A stretch of DNA of 64,000 nucleotides from Nostoc sp. C052 (lineage in GTDB: Bacteria; Cyanobacteriota; Cyanobacteriia; Cyanobacteriales; Nostocaceae): positions 124,001 through 188,000 of the forward strand of contig NZ_CP040277.1 in assembly GCF_013393905.1 (NCBI RefSeq). The letters are read 5' to 3'. Of this stretch, positions 34,602 to 43,219 are shown in pieces (position 1 is the stretch's first letter; each line of letters begins with the position of its first letter). A program made the position numbers and the translations under genes. The notes beneath the pieces were generated by a model that had not been told where the DNA came from, did not search any database, and was given only the letters and a program-made list of their open reading frames with translations.

Positions 34602-34916
34602 CTATCTCACCGAAAGCTTGTTGTAAAGGCGAGCAACCAAAGCTACATACAAACCTATACCCATAGACCAAACGAGAAGACCGACGATAAAGCTTCCCCA
34701 GGTAACGCTTCGGATAATCCCAGACAGATTAGCGTGAAGAACATAGCTAAAGAATCCCATTGTTGCTTGAGGTGCCACTATTAGGAACAGAACACAAACT
34801 AAATAAGCAATGCCTGTAGTAATCGCTGTGGCAAGAAATAGCGATCGCACACTTAATATCGGTACTGTATAACTACATACACGATTTCCTACACTATGCT
34901 GAATACTATGGGTCAT
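34602..34916 (-). CDS. Small membrane protein (DUF5676-like)
   Basis: A protein of about 104 residues using the ATG at 34916 (MTHSIQHS); an upstream in-frame ATG at 34934 is possible. Two membrane segments are visible: LFLATAITTGIAYLVCVLFLIV and VTWGSFIVGLLVWSMGIGLYVALVARLYN. The ending W-x-x-G-x-x-x-A-x-L-Y-N is typical of a small family of membrane proteins associated with metal-resistance loci. Its start overlaps the end of the methyltransferase-like gene by 11 bp, so translation is coupled. Confidence 0.6.
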   Translation of the reverse strand: MTHSIQHSVGNRVCSYTVPILSVRSLFLATAITTGIAYLVCVLFLIVAPQATMGFFSYVLHANLSGIIRSVTWGSFIVGLLVWSMGIGLYVALVARLYNKLSVR

Positions 34917-35595
34917 GATGAGACTCCTGTGCATGAGATAGTTTTCTTTGGGTGTTGCGACGACCCCACGGTAAAAATGCAGGAGTTACTGCGGCATAAC
35001 GAACATACTCGTCACCAAATTCTGCTAAGGCATCCCGTTCTTCTTGGTGTGCTAATCGGATGTACATCGTGACCAAAATAGGGAACATGAGCAATGTCAA
35101 GAGAGTGGGCCATTGCAGCAAAAAGCCCAACATGATGACAATGAAGCCGACATACTGCGGATGGCGAATGGTTGAATATGGCCCTGAAACCGCCAATGTA
35201 TGACTTCGTTGAGCTTTGTAGAGAACTTCCCAAGCACTGCCTAAATAAATTAGTCCACCAAAAATCAACACGCTACTCAAAAGGTGAATCGGATTCAAAT
35301 GAGGATCACCCTTCCACCCCAGCAGAGTCCACCAAAGATGCCCAGAATCATGGGAAAAAATGTTCAGTCCTGGATAGCGGGTTTGCAGCCAGCCGGAGAA
35401 TAAGTAAAGCGTTAAGGGAAACCCATACATTTCTGCGAACAATGCCACAATGAACGCCGAGAATGCCCCGAACGATCGCCAATCTCTAGGGTTACGCGGC
35501 TTGGTGAAACTAAAGGCAAAGATGATAAATATCAGAGAATTAATAATCACTAACCACCACAGCCCATAAGCAGGAACGTTACTCATGTCCTTCAT
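34906..35595 (-). CDS. ICMT-like membrane methyltransferase
   Basis: A 229-residue protein from the ATG at 35595, which has AAGGAG 6 bp upstream; the longer frame to 35694 overlaps the previous gene and lacks a ribosome site. It has five or so membrane segments. The C-terminal SGPYSTIRHPQYVGFIVIML motif and a following HQEERDALAEFGDEYVRY are the SAM-binding signature of isoprenylcysteine carboxyl methyltransferase/PEMT relatives. In metal-resistance loci such proteins are of unknown substrate. It overlaps both flanking genes, so it belongs to the small-membrane-protein operon 34602-35899. Confidence 0.75.
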   Translation of the reverse strand: MKDMSNVPAYGLWWLVIINSLIFIIFAFSFTKPRNPRDWRSFGAFSAFIVALFAEMYGFPLTLYLFSGWLQTRYPGLNIFSHDSGHLWWTLLGWKGDPHLNPIHLLSSVLIFGGLIYLGSAWEVLYKAQRSHTLAVSGPYSTIRHPQYVGFIVIMLGFLLQWPTLLTLLMFPILVTMYIRLAHQEERDALAEFGDEYVRYAAVTPAFLPWGRRNTQRKLSHAQESHHDP

Positions 35596-35899
35596 GGTTC
35601 GATCTCCTTGAAATAGATTGATTTGCAGAGTCAGAATTACCGCCTTCTCGGCTATTGCTGCCGTCACCACCTCCATGTCCCCCATGTCCGCCATGTCCTC
35701 CGTGCATAAATAGATGCATGAATATACAGAGGAACAGTAAAGAGTACGGTAAGAAGCCCGCCAAATGTGCCCGATGTTCTGTAATTAGGAAGTATGCAAT
35801 AATCCCGATTGACACATACAGCACAAGCTTAATTGGCAAACTAAGACGAGTTTGCTGATGATCGGGCTGGGGCTGATTCGATGAACCATGTTGATGCAT
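35579..35899 (-). CDS. His-rich DUF2933-like membrane protein
   Basis: A 106-residue protein with a His/Gln-rich N-terminus, two close membrane segments (KLVLYVSIGIIAYFLI and GFLPYSLLFLCIFMHLFM), a GGHGGHGGHGG run and a polar His-ended tail. This matches the DUF2933 family of small membrane proteins associated with copper and silver genes. The His-rich parts probably bind metal. It overlaps the next gene by 17 bp and opens the operon. Confidence 0.65.
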   Translation of the reverse strand: MHQHGSSNQPQPDHQQTRLSLPIKLVLYVSIGIIAYFLITEHRAHLAGFLPYSLLFLCIFMHLFMHGGHGGHGGHGGGDGSNSREGGNSDSANQSISRRSNHEGHE

Positions 35900-36081
35900 A
35901 AAGACCTCATTCTGAATAGAACGACTTGCGATTCTCTTTTAGAGAGGCTACGCGATCGCCAAATCCGCGATTACCAGACTCCAGTTTTAGAAGATATCTG
36001 ACCTACGACAATTGTTAAGCCGTATTACCCAGATTGACGATCGCTTACCCTGCTAAACAAGCTCAATCATCGATTCCAGGC

Positions 36082-36753
36082 TTACTGCCATCCTTGCATC
36101 TGTGCGATTTCAGCATTTTGAGATTTGATGATTGACTGAGCCAAAGTGCGGATCTCTAGATGAACAGCACGCCCAGATGCCATCTGAGCCATCTTCACCG
36201 CCATTTGATGATGAGGAATCATTTGCCGTATAAATTCCTTGTCAAAGTCCGGGGCTTTCTTAAGCGCATCAATGTCCGTCTTCATGCTCATCATGCCCTG
36301 CCCTTGACCCATCATGCCCTGCCCTTGACCCATCATGCCTTGCCCTTGACCCATCATGCCTGAGCCTGTGCCCTGCCCTTGTTTATGGTGGTTTCCCATC
36401 ATGCCCATGTCAGTCATTGAATGTGCAGGGACTTCTTTGCCGTACCACTTTTTGTACCAGGTACGCATCTCTTCAATTTCAAGAGTTTGCTCTTTTTTAA
36501 TTGCTTCAGCTATTTTTTTTACTTCTGGGCGTTTGGCGCGACTCAAAGCCAGGTCAGCCATTGCGATCGCATCTTGGTGATGAGGGATCATCATTTCGAT
36601 AAAATGTTGATCGACTTGGATTGATCTGGGTTGTTGAGGATTTCCTGATGCAGGTAATGACTGAGCCTGTTTGCTGTTGACAAGGACGAATCCGGCAGCA
36701 GCACCACTACTGAGTAGCCCGACTAAGCTGTAAACTAAAAACTTCTTATTCAT
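36082..36753 (-). CDS. DUF305 metal-binding protein with Met/Gly repeats
   Basis: A 223-residue exported protein from the ATG at 36753 (MNKKFLVYSLVGLLSS, a signal peptide or membrane anchor). Two DUF305 halves each contain MIPHHQ (EMMIPHHQDAIAMADLAL and RQMIPHHQMAVKMAQMAS). Between them lies a linker with repeated GQGQGMM, made by a 21-bp tandem repeat. Met- and His-rich motifs suggest periplasmic Cu binding (CopM-like). The gene faces away from the hybrid response regulator across an ATGAAAT operator at 36887, which fits metal-dependent control. Confidence 0.8.
   Translation of the reverse strand: MNKKFLVYSLVGLLSSGAAAGFVLVNSKQAQSLPASGNPQQPRSIQVDQHFIEMMIPHHQDAIAMADLALSRAKRPEVKKIAEAIKKEQTLEIEEMRTWYKKWYGKEVPAHSMTDMGMMGNHHKQGQGTGSGMMGQGQGMMGQGQGMMGQGQGMMSMKTDIDALKKAPDFDKEFIRQMIPHHQMAVKMAQMASGRAVHLEIRTLAQSIIKSQNAEIAQMQGWQ
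36289..36351. repeat. 21-bp tandem repeat in the DUF305 gene
   Basis: Three units of CATCATGCCCTGCCCTTGAC plus C start at 36289, 36310 and 36331, the third with one base change, followed by a partial unit. Each codes for a 7-residue MGQGQGM block. Unit number may vary between strains. Confidence 0.8.
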
Positions 36754-36886
36754 AAATTCAGCTTGGTTAGGGGATGACCAAGTTCCTCTATCTTTCAAGC
36801 TACGCTCAGATTATGAGAAACCTATGAGCGATTCAAGGTTTATGTCTTTAGAAAGATTTTTCTAGATTTTAGGCGATTAGCACTTC

Positions 36887-36904
36887 ATTTCATCTTGATT
36901 TCAT
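36887..36904 (-). promoter_or_regulatory. ATGAAAT-N4-ATGAAAT operator (reverse)
   Basis: The plus strand reads ATTTCATCTTGATTTCAT, a direct repeat with 11-bp phase. It sits between the divergent DUF305 gene (start 36753) and the hybrid response regulator (start 36986). A third TTCAT half-site overlaps the 5' side (36884). Expected site for an OmpR-type regulator. Confidence 0.6.
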
Positions 36905-36985
36905 CATCTCCAATTATCGTTATTTTTAGATAGAAGTATGCGGACTCCCTGATTACCGCGCTCAACCTGTAAAGGAGTTAGCCCT

Positions 36986-39361
36986 ATGAAAATTTTGGTG
37001 GTAGAAGATGATGAGGCAAATGCCGATATGCTTGCTTGTATTCTCTGCAACCAAAATTACACGGTTGAAGTCGCTAAAGATGGAGAGGTTGCTTGGGAAC
37101 TGATTGTCGTTTATGACTATGATTTATTACTGATAGATATTACGCTTCCTCATTTAGACGGAATAAGTCTCTGTCGTAGAATCAGAACGCACAGCTATCA
37201 AATGCCAATTCTACTGGTTACTGGGCGAAGCAGTAGCCACGACCAAGCAATCGGGCTAGATGCAGGTGCTGATGCCTACATGGTGAAACCGTTCGATCAT
37301 GAGGTATTGATTGCTGGAATTCGAGCCTTGCTGCGTCGCAGAGGAACAGCTTTTCAATCTGTGCTGGAGTGGGGTAGTTTGCGGTTTGATCCGGCAACTC
37401 GTGAAGTCACTTATGCAGGGCAACCTCTATACTTGAGTCCCAAGGAGTTTTCGATACTAGAGTTTTTTTTGCGGAATGGTCGTCGAGTCTTTACCTACAG
37501 CGTGATTTTGGATCAACTCTGGGCCTATGAGGAGACTCCTGGCGAAGATGCTGTGAGAACTCATATTAAAGGGCTACGGCAGAAATTTAGGAGGGTCGGC
37601 GCTCCCACAGATTTGATTGAAACGGTTTATGGGCTGGGTTATCGGCTTAAACCGTTGGAAGCGATCGCCGATTCAATCAGCACGGATCAATTCACGTCTT
37701 CTCAGGGGACTCAACCGATTCAACAACAAACCCTCAGTGCCTTATCCAAAGTTTGGGATCGCTTTAAAACTAGAGTAGATGAACAGATCAGAATTCTAGA
37801 GCAAGCGAGTGCCGTTTTGATGCAACAGATGCTGAGTCCAGATATTCAACAACAGGCATCTCAGGAAGCTCACACCCTATCAGACTCACTTGCGACCTTT
37901 GGATTGTCCGAAGGCTCTCGAATCGCTGAAAAAATTGAACAACTGCTACGCGTCAACGAATCCTTGAAATCGGAGCAAACCCTCTGCCTTTGCGAACTGG
38001 TGACTGCCCTGCGTCAAGAAATCGATCGCGCATCGAATAACTTAACTACAGAACGGAGCGAGCAGGAAGAGTCTGTGTTTGCGAATGAGCGTCCTCTGTT
38101 ATTGATCATTGATGCCGATCGCCAACTGGCGGAACAGTTGGTGAATGAAGCTGTGAACTGGGGATTTCGGAGCGCGATCGCAACGACTCTTTCCGAAGCC
38201 GAAACAAAAATTGAGCAGGATGCGCCTACAGTTGTGCTACTTGATCCCGACATTACTCATCCCACAACAGATAGTTTAAGACTGCTGGCAAAGCTCAGTC
38301 ATCAAACTCCTGCTGTGCCGGTTCTCGTTTTAACCAGTCACGATCAATTAACCGATCGCCTAGAAGTTGCCCAACTCGGCGGACATGGTTTTTTACACAA
38401 ACCCTTGCCCCCGGCTCATGTGCTGAAAGCGGTCGCTCAAGCGGCGCAACGAGCAGAGGCAGCAAAGCAACGGGTGATGGTCATCGATGACGATCCCCAG
38501 ATTCTCGCAACTCTAAAGGGGTTTCTAGAACCCTGGGGATTGAGCGTAACAACGCTGAATGATCCTCAACGATTTTGGGAAACGCTAGAATCCTGCTCAC
38601 CCGATTTGCTGATTCTAGATATGAAAATGCCTGATTTGAGCGGTGTTGAGCTTTGCCAGATTATCCGCAACGACTCGCACTGGGGTCACTTGCCGATCAT
38701 TTTTTTGATAGCGCATACTGATGCCACAATCATTAATCAAGTGTTTTCAGTGGGTGCAGATGACTTTGTGAGCAAGCCGATCGTGAATCCAGAATTGGTC
38801 AGTCGCATCATCAATCGACTGGAGCGGATCAAACTCCTTCAAAATGCTGCTGAGACTGATCATTTGACCAAACTCTCTAATCGCCGTAAGTCAACTCAAG
38901 ACTTAAACAAATATCTTCAACTTGCAAATCAACAGAATCAGCCGCTCTGTCTAGCAGTTCTGGACTTAGACAATTTCAAGGAGATCAACGATCGTCATGG
39001 GTACAATACTGGCGATATGGTGATGCGTCAGTGGGGACAGTTCCTCCGGCAGACTTTTAGGCAAAATGCAGTCATTGCTCGCTGGGAAAGCGATGAATTT
39101 GTGGTTGCCTTATCTAGCATGATTAAGGCAGATGGCATTCAAAGACTCACTCAATTATTAGCAACGCTCCACCACAGACAATTTGTTGCTCCTGATCAGA
39201 CTCAATTTCGGATCACATTTAGCGCTGGAATTGCTCAATATCCAGATGATGGAACGGATTTGCATTCTCTTTATCAAGCTGCATCCGAAGCCTTGCATCA
39301 GTCTAAAGTTGCTGGGTGTGCCTGTATTTTTTCTGCGGAAGGCTCTAGAGTGTCAGTCTAG
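36986..39361 (+). CDS. Hybrid response regulator: REC-OmpR HTH-Hpt-REC-REC-GGDEF-like
   Basis: A 791-residue signalling protein. Domains in order: receiver (1-115, with IDITLPHLDG), winged-helix DNA-binding domain (about 130-225, ending DLIETVYGLGYRLK), an Hpt-like helical domain with QEAHTLSDSLATFGLSEGS (about 290-350), a second receiver (about 370-490), a third receiver (about 495-615, LILDMKMPDLSG), and a diguanylate-cyclase-like domain (about 620-785). The GGDEF motif reads ESDEF, so cyclase activity is doubtful. The second receiver reads LLDPDITHP. Such multi-receiver regulators may relay phosphate internally. AAAGGAGTTAGCCCT precedes the ATG. Divergent from the DUF305 metal protein. Confidence 0.85.
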   Translation: MKILVVEDDEANADMLACILCNQNYTVEVAKDGEVAWELIVVYDYDLLLIDITLPHLDGISLCRRIRTHSYQMPILLVTGRSSSHDQAIGLDAGADAYMVKPFDHEVLIAGIRALLRRRGTAFQSVLEWGSLRFDPATREVTYAGQPLYLSPKEFSILEFFLRNGRRVFTYSVILDQLWAYEETPGEDAVRTHIKGLRQKFRRVGAPTDLIETVYGLGYRLKPLEAIADSISTDQFTSSQGTQPIQQQTLSALSKVWDRFKTRVDEQIRILEQASAVLMQQMLSPDIQQQASQEAHTLSDSLATFGLSEGSRIAEKIEQLLRVNESLKSEQTLCLCELVTALRQEIDRASNNLTTERSEQEESVFANERPLLLIIDADRQLAEQLVNEAVNWGFRSAIATTLSEAETKIEQDAPTVVLLDPDITHPTTDSLRLLAKLSHQTPAVPVLVLTSHDQLTDRLEVAQLGGHGFLHKPLPPAHVLKAVAQAAQRAEAAKQRVMVIDDDPQILATLKGFLEPWGLSVTTLNDPQRFWETLESCSPDLLILDMKMPDLSGVELCQIIRNDSHWGHLPIIFLIAHTDATIINQVFSVGADDFVSKPIVNPELVSRIINRLERIKLLQNAAETDHLTKLSNRRKSTQDLNKYLQLANQQNQPLCLAVLDLDNFKEINDRHGYNTGDMVMRQWGQFLRQTFRQNAVIARWESDEFVVALSSMIKADGIQRLTQLLATLHHRQFVAPDQTQFRITFSAGIAQYPDDGTDLHSLYQAASEALHQSKVAGCACIFSAEGSRVSV

Positions 39362-39680
39362 TAGAAAGTATTGACAAATCAGACAAACAGTGATGTCTAA
39401 ACTTGGTAATTTTTGTAGTAAAAGTTTGCGAAATATGAGCAAGAACATGGAGATTGTGGACAATAGCTATGCGTCGAAGATCAATACTTTGGCAAAGGCT
39501 CAGTAAGCAAAAGATTTTTGCGTAAACCAATGCAAGTAGTAAGACAAAATTAATTACACAAATTTCGACCTGAAACCCTTATCCAGTCTAAAATCTAATG
39601 TATAAATATTTCTGTGCGATTAATTAACAGGCTTTGTCTCCCTGCCGAATGGCACACTTGAAAAGTCGAAACACAAGTGG
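39362..39680. other. Gap without recognisable gene
   Basis: About 320 bp after the hybrid regulator gene. I see no open frame with domain signal, ribosome site or strong hairpin. It may hold insertion-sequence debris like the following 39681-40144 stretch. Confidence 0.4.
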
Positions 39681-39794
39681 TTTAGGGACTTCCAGAGAAT
39701 AAATGACCCAATTTATTCAGATGATATTCTTCTTTTCCCCCTGCTCCCCTGCCTACACAGCGATTGATTATTTTTTTAATTGGAAGTCCCTTAA
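39681..39794. mobile_element. MITE-like element with 14-bp terminal inverted repeats
   Basis: TTTAGGGACTTCCA (39681-39694) and TGGAAGTCCCTTAA (39781-39794) are inverted repeats with 13 of 14 bases matching, enclosing 86 bp without coding potential. The right end overlaps the stop codon of a transposase tail. This is the appearance of a non-autonomous element derived from that insertion sequence. Confidence 0.6.
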
Positions 39795-39925
39795 GCAGTT
39801 TGCAATTGCTTGCGTAATTCATGCTGGGGTTTCGTCATCAAGGAGTAAGCTTTTGGGCGACATTTACGGACTCGTGCTTCGCTTATACCTGGACGAAAAC
39901 TCAAACTTTTCTTATCTCCTCATAA
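39791..39925 (-). pseudogene. C-terminal fragment of a DDE transposase
   Basis: The minus strand reads SLSFRPGISEARVRKCRPKA, then YSLMTKPQHELRKQLQTA and a stop TAA at 39791-39793. The KxRPKAYxLMTKPRxExR pattern is the usual end of IS4-type transposases in cyanobacteria. Upstream the frame hits a stop at once, so only about 40 codons remain. The stop lies in the terminal repeat of the adjoining MITE-like element, as it would in an intact IS. Confidence 0.5.
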
Positions 39926-40031
39926 GTTCCTCAGATTGTTTTTTTACAGTCAAAGTGGGTATGTAAAAACTGTTGCATACAAACGCCCTCGCTCGCATTC
40001 TGGCATTGGGGAAGGTTTTATGCATTAGAGA

Positions 40032-40144
40032 GGAATGGCACTAAGTTAAGATACACCCCTTGCCCCAACTGGTTTTCAGCTTTGAGGCTGGGAACGAGGC
40101 TACATAAGTCTTTGGGCTTTTCTTAGTGCCATTCGTATCAGAGA
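40032..40144. mobile_element. Second MITE-like element
   Basis: GAATGGCACTAAG and CTTAGTGCCATTC form perfect 13-bp terminal inverted repeats (left arm starts at 40032 with an extra G) around about 87 bp without an open frame. It stands 48 bp upstream of the PNPOx-like gene and could carry promoter or terminator activity. Confidence 0.55.
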
Positions 40145-40191
40145 GTTTAAGTGGCGAACAATGATTCTGAAATCAGCGATGGAGAACAGTA

Positions 40192-40641
40192 ATGTTAGAT
40201 ATCGATGAAATGAGCACAAAAGAGATCCATGATCTCTTGCAAAAGGTAGGACATGGGCACTTAGGTTGTGCCCTTGAAGGACATCCCTATGTTGTGCCTA
40301 TGCATTATTATTTCGACGACCCAGATATTTACATCTTCACCACGGTGGGGATGAAGACTAAGTATATGGATGTAAATCCAGAAGTCTGTTTGCAAGTTGA
40401 AGATGTCCACAACCTACAGCATTGGCGCAGCGTTACTGTGACGGGTCGAGCCGAACACATCACAGAGCAGCAAGATATCGATCGCGTGATGCAATTTGTC
40501 AAAACGCAAAACCCAACGCTTTCGCCCGCGATTAATCGCACCTGGATTGATGCCTGGGGTCGTGCAGAGGTTATGGCGCTCTACCGTATCCATCCCAGTG
40601 AGATGAGTGGACGCACCACTGATGGCATCAGCAGTCAGTGA
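40192..40641 (+). CDS. Pyridoxamine 5-phosphate oxidase-like flavoprotein
   Basis: A 149-residue split-barrel protein. GHGHLGCALEGHPYVVPMHYYF (20-41), then YIFTTVGMKTKYMDVNPEVCLQVEDV and WRSVTVTGRAEHI are the FMN-binding features of the PNPOx-like/flavin-reductase family. CxxE-type ends are not seen. Similar proteins act in heme handling, nitroreductase-like reactions or stress. It stands alone before the P-type ATPase gene. Function not specified by the sequence. Confidence 0.75.
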   Translation: MLDIDEMSTKEIHDLLQKVGHGHLGCALEGHPYVVPMHYYFDDPDIYIFTTVGMKTKYMDVNPEVCLQVEDVHNLQHWRSVTVTGRAEHITEQQDIDRVMQFVKTQNPTLSPAINRTWIDAWGRAEVMALYRIHPSEMSGRTTDGISSQ

Positions 40642-40689
40642 AAATCGAAGATTTTGGACAAGATTATGCTGACTGAAGGCTGATTTGAG

Positions 40690-40805
40690 TTCTGCGTTAG
40701 CGTAAAGCCTGCGGCATGGCTTCGCTTAGCGCGCAGCGTTCCACAGGAAAGCTCACCGTACCCCTACGGGGATCTTGCTACACGTAGCGTTACGCAGGAA
40801 AGGTA
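40690..40805. repeat. Cluster of short palindromic repeats
   Basis: The segment contains TGCGTTAGCGTAAAGCCTGC, GCCTGCGGCATGGCTTCGC and TACCCCTACGGGGATC plus CACGTAGCGTTACGCAGG, all GC-rich hairpins of the extragenic cyanobacterial type. I see no gene in 40642-40967. Confidence 0.5.
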
Positions 40806-40967
40806 TCGCTTGCCATTTGTATCTTATGGCGTGAGCATACCAATATGCCCGACTTGCCAAGCGTCTTGGGGCATAGAACTTTACTAACTCTCGAAAATTT
40901 CGCCTTAGTTTCATCATCATAAAAATCTGATAGTCAAGACATCGCAGCAAACTAGGAGGATTCATTT

Positions 40968-43079
40968 GTGAACCACGATCACCATAATCATCAGCAAACG
41001 CAGCCCAAGCCGGGAAACGCTGGGCACGATGAACACGGAAAGCAAGTTAAAAAGAATCCGCATGACAGTGATCCACACGGCAACCAAGGGGGACGCAATC
41101 AACACGCGGGGCACGATAAACATGCTGGACACAGCCCAGAGATTTTCAAACGACGCTTCTTTATTTGCCTCTTGCTAACGCTGCCCATTCTCTATTTTGC
41201 GCCAATATTTCAGACTTGGTTAAATTATCAAGCCATCCAATTTCCGGGTGCGAAGTGGGTTATTCCCATTTTCTCAACTATTGTTTATTTCTATGGTGGT
41301 TGGGTCTTTCTAAAGGGAGCCTACTACGAACTCCGCAGTAAAATTGGCATGATGACTCTGGTTGCTTTAGCCATCACCGTGGCGTTTATCTACAGTGTGG
41401 CAGTGACTTTCGGATTGAAGGGAGATTCTTTCTACTGGGAACTGGCAACCTTAGTCGATATCATGCTGCTCGGTCACTGGATGGAAATGGCTTCTGTGCT
41501 GGGAGCTAGCAATGCGCTAGGAGAACTTGCCAAGTTAGTGCCTTCTGTCGCTCACAAGCAGGCGAATGGGCGGAGCGAAGATGTCCAAGTAAGCGCATTA
41601 GTTGAGGGCGATATAATTCTGATTCGTCCTGGCGAACAAGTCCCGATCGATGGTGAGATCGTCGAGGGTACTTCCAATGTCAATGAATCCTTTCTCACGG
41701 GAGAGTCGCGCCCAGTGGTTAAAAAAGCCAATGATGAAGCGATCGCCGGAGCGGTCAATGGAGAAGGTGCTTTGACAGTCAAGGTCACTCGCACCGGAGA
41801 TCAAACAACCCTGAGCCAGATTATGCGTATGGTTAAGGAAGCGCAGACATCTAAAAGTAAATTTCAATCACTAGCCGATCGACTTGCCTATTGGCTAACT
41901 TTAATCGCGATCGGGATCGCTACACTAGCATTCGTAGTTTGGATATCTATTAAACCAGATGATTTAGCCTTTGCCGTTAGTCGTGCGGTTACTGTATTAG
42001 TGATTGCTTGTCCTCATGCGTTAGGGTTAGCAGTCCCCTTAGTGCTGGTCAATGCTACTGCAATGTCTGCTAAAAATGGCATCCTGGTGAGAAACCGAGA
42101 AGCGTTTGAACGAGCCAAAGGCATTAAAACAATCGCATTTGATAAGACAGGGACATTGACGACAGGACATTTTGGCGTGCAACGAATTTATACAGATAGT
42201 ATAGATGAGTTAAAAGCTTTGGGCATTTCTGCTTCCCTAGAATCTTTATCAGAACACCCCCTCGGACAATCGATCGTGGAAGAAGCCAGCCATCGCAAAC
42301 TTCAGCTTTCAAAAGCCAGTGACTTCAAAGCAGTTCCCGGTCAGGGCGTTGAAGGCGTAGTAGACGGTCAGCGCTATCGGGTTGGCAGACCAGAATGGGT
42401 TCAGGAGTTGAAATTGCAGTTTCCGCCAGCGTTGCAAAAGGGACTACAAGAACGTGAATCTCGTGGTGAAAGTGCAATCGTCCTGATGGACGACAAGCAA
42501 GTTCTCGCCCTATTCGGGTTAGCAGATCAGGTGCGGGCATCTGCACGAGAAGCGGTTGTAAAATTACAGAAAATGGACGTGCAGGTGGTAATGATTACAG
42601 GCGATGCCGAAGCCGTTGCCAAGGCCGTTGCTGGGGATTTGCAGATCGATCGCTACTATGCTCGTGTCTTACCACAGGATAAAGCTGCGCTAATTCATCG
42701 GCTCAAAGCTGAGAAGCCGACCGCCTTTGTGGGCGATGGCATCAATGATGCACCTGCTTTAACCGAGTCAGATTTAGGACTGGCGATCGGAGCCGGAACC
42801 AATGTTGCGATCGAATCTGCGGATCTAATCTTAGTTAAAAGCGATCCGCTTGATGCAACTTACGCGCTTAAACTTGCGAAAGCTACCTACAGTAAAATGG
42901 CTCAGAACTTGTTATGGGCAGCTGGGTACAACGTTGTTGCCATTCCCTTAGCGGCAGGAGTTGGCTACCCATTCGGCATTCTATTAACACCAGCAATAGC
43001 TGCCATACTGATGAGCGTTTCGACAGTTGTTGTTTCATTTAATGCAATGTCGTTACGTGGCATTCGTTTGCATGATTGA
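40968..43079 (+). CDS. copB: CopB-type (CPH) copper/silver P1B ATPase
   Basis: A 703-residue heavy-metal P-type ATPase starting at GTG 40968 with AGGAGG 9 bp before. The N-terminus (1-55) is His/Gly/Asn rich rather than an HMA domain. TGES is at 244-247, CPH in VIACPHALGLAVP at 348-350 (the P1B-3 signature, Cu(II)/Ag(I) or Cu(I) export), DKTGT at 392-396 (phosphorylated Asp) and GDGIND at 589-594. About eight membrane helices are present, including MMTLVALAITVAFIYSVAV. The adjoining small metal proteins and the CopZ-like chaperone support copper efflux. Confidence 0.92.
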   Translation: MNHDHHNHQQTQPKPGNAGHDEHGKQVKKNPHDSDPHGNQGGRNQHAGHDKHAGHSPEIFKRRFFICLLLTLPILYFAPIFQTWLNYQAIQFPGAKWVIPIFSTIVYFYGGWVFLKGAYYELRSKIGMMTLVALAITVAFIYSVAVTFGLKGDSFYWELATLVDIMLLGHWMEMASVLGASNALGELAKLVPSVAHKQANGRSEDVQVSALVEGDIILIRPGEQVPIDGEIVEGTSNVNESFLTGESRPVVKKANDEAIAGAVNGEGALTVKVTRTGDQTTLSQIMRMVKEAQTSKSKFQSLADRLAYWLTLIAIGIATLAFVVWISIKPDDLAFAVSRAVTVLVIACPHALGLAVPLVLVNATAMSAKNGILVRNREAFERAKGIKTIAFDKTGTLTTGHFGVQRIYTDSIDELKALGISASLESLSEHPLGQSIVEEASHRKLQLSKASDFKAVPGQGVEGVVDGQRYRVGRPEWVQELKLQFPPALQKGLQERESRGESAIVLMDDKQVLALFGLADQVRASAREAVVKLQKMDVQVVMITGDAEAVAKAVAGDLQIDRYYARVLPQDKAALIHRLKAEKPTAFVGDGINDAPALTESDLGLAIGAGTNVAIESADLILVKSDPLDATYALKLAKATYSKMAQNLLWAAGYNVVAIPLAAGVGYPFGILLTPAIAAILMSVSTVVVSFNAMSLRGIRLHD

Positions 43080-43094
43080 GTACATCAGAACAAA
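43073..43094 (+). repeat. Dispersed 22-bp sequence, right copy
   Basis: ATGATTGAGTACATCAGAAC then AA, 20 of 22 bases identical to 25379-25400 and in the same orientation. It overlaps the stop codon of the copper ATPase gene. Confidence 0.4.
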
Positions 43095-43219
43095 TCTCAA
43101 TCGAGACGGAGTAATATAAGTTACCTCCTAGATGCAGAAGCCATTTCACTGCTTCAAAACTACTCACACCCATAATCAGGGTAGAGCTGAACTAAAAAGT
43201 TTTTTGTAAGCATCTATCT

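Noticed and set aside
35655..35858. Pro/Cys-rich plus-strand frame
   Set aside because: Reverse reading of the Gly/His repeat of the DUF2933-like gene.
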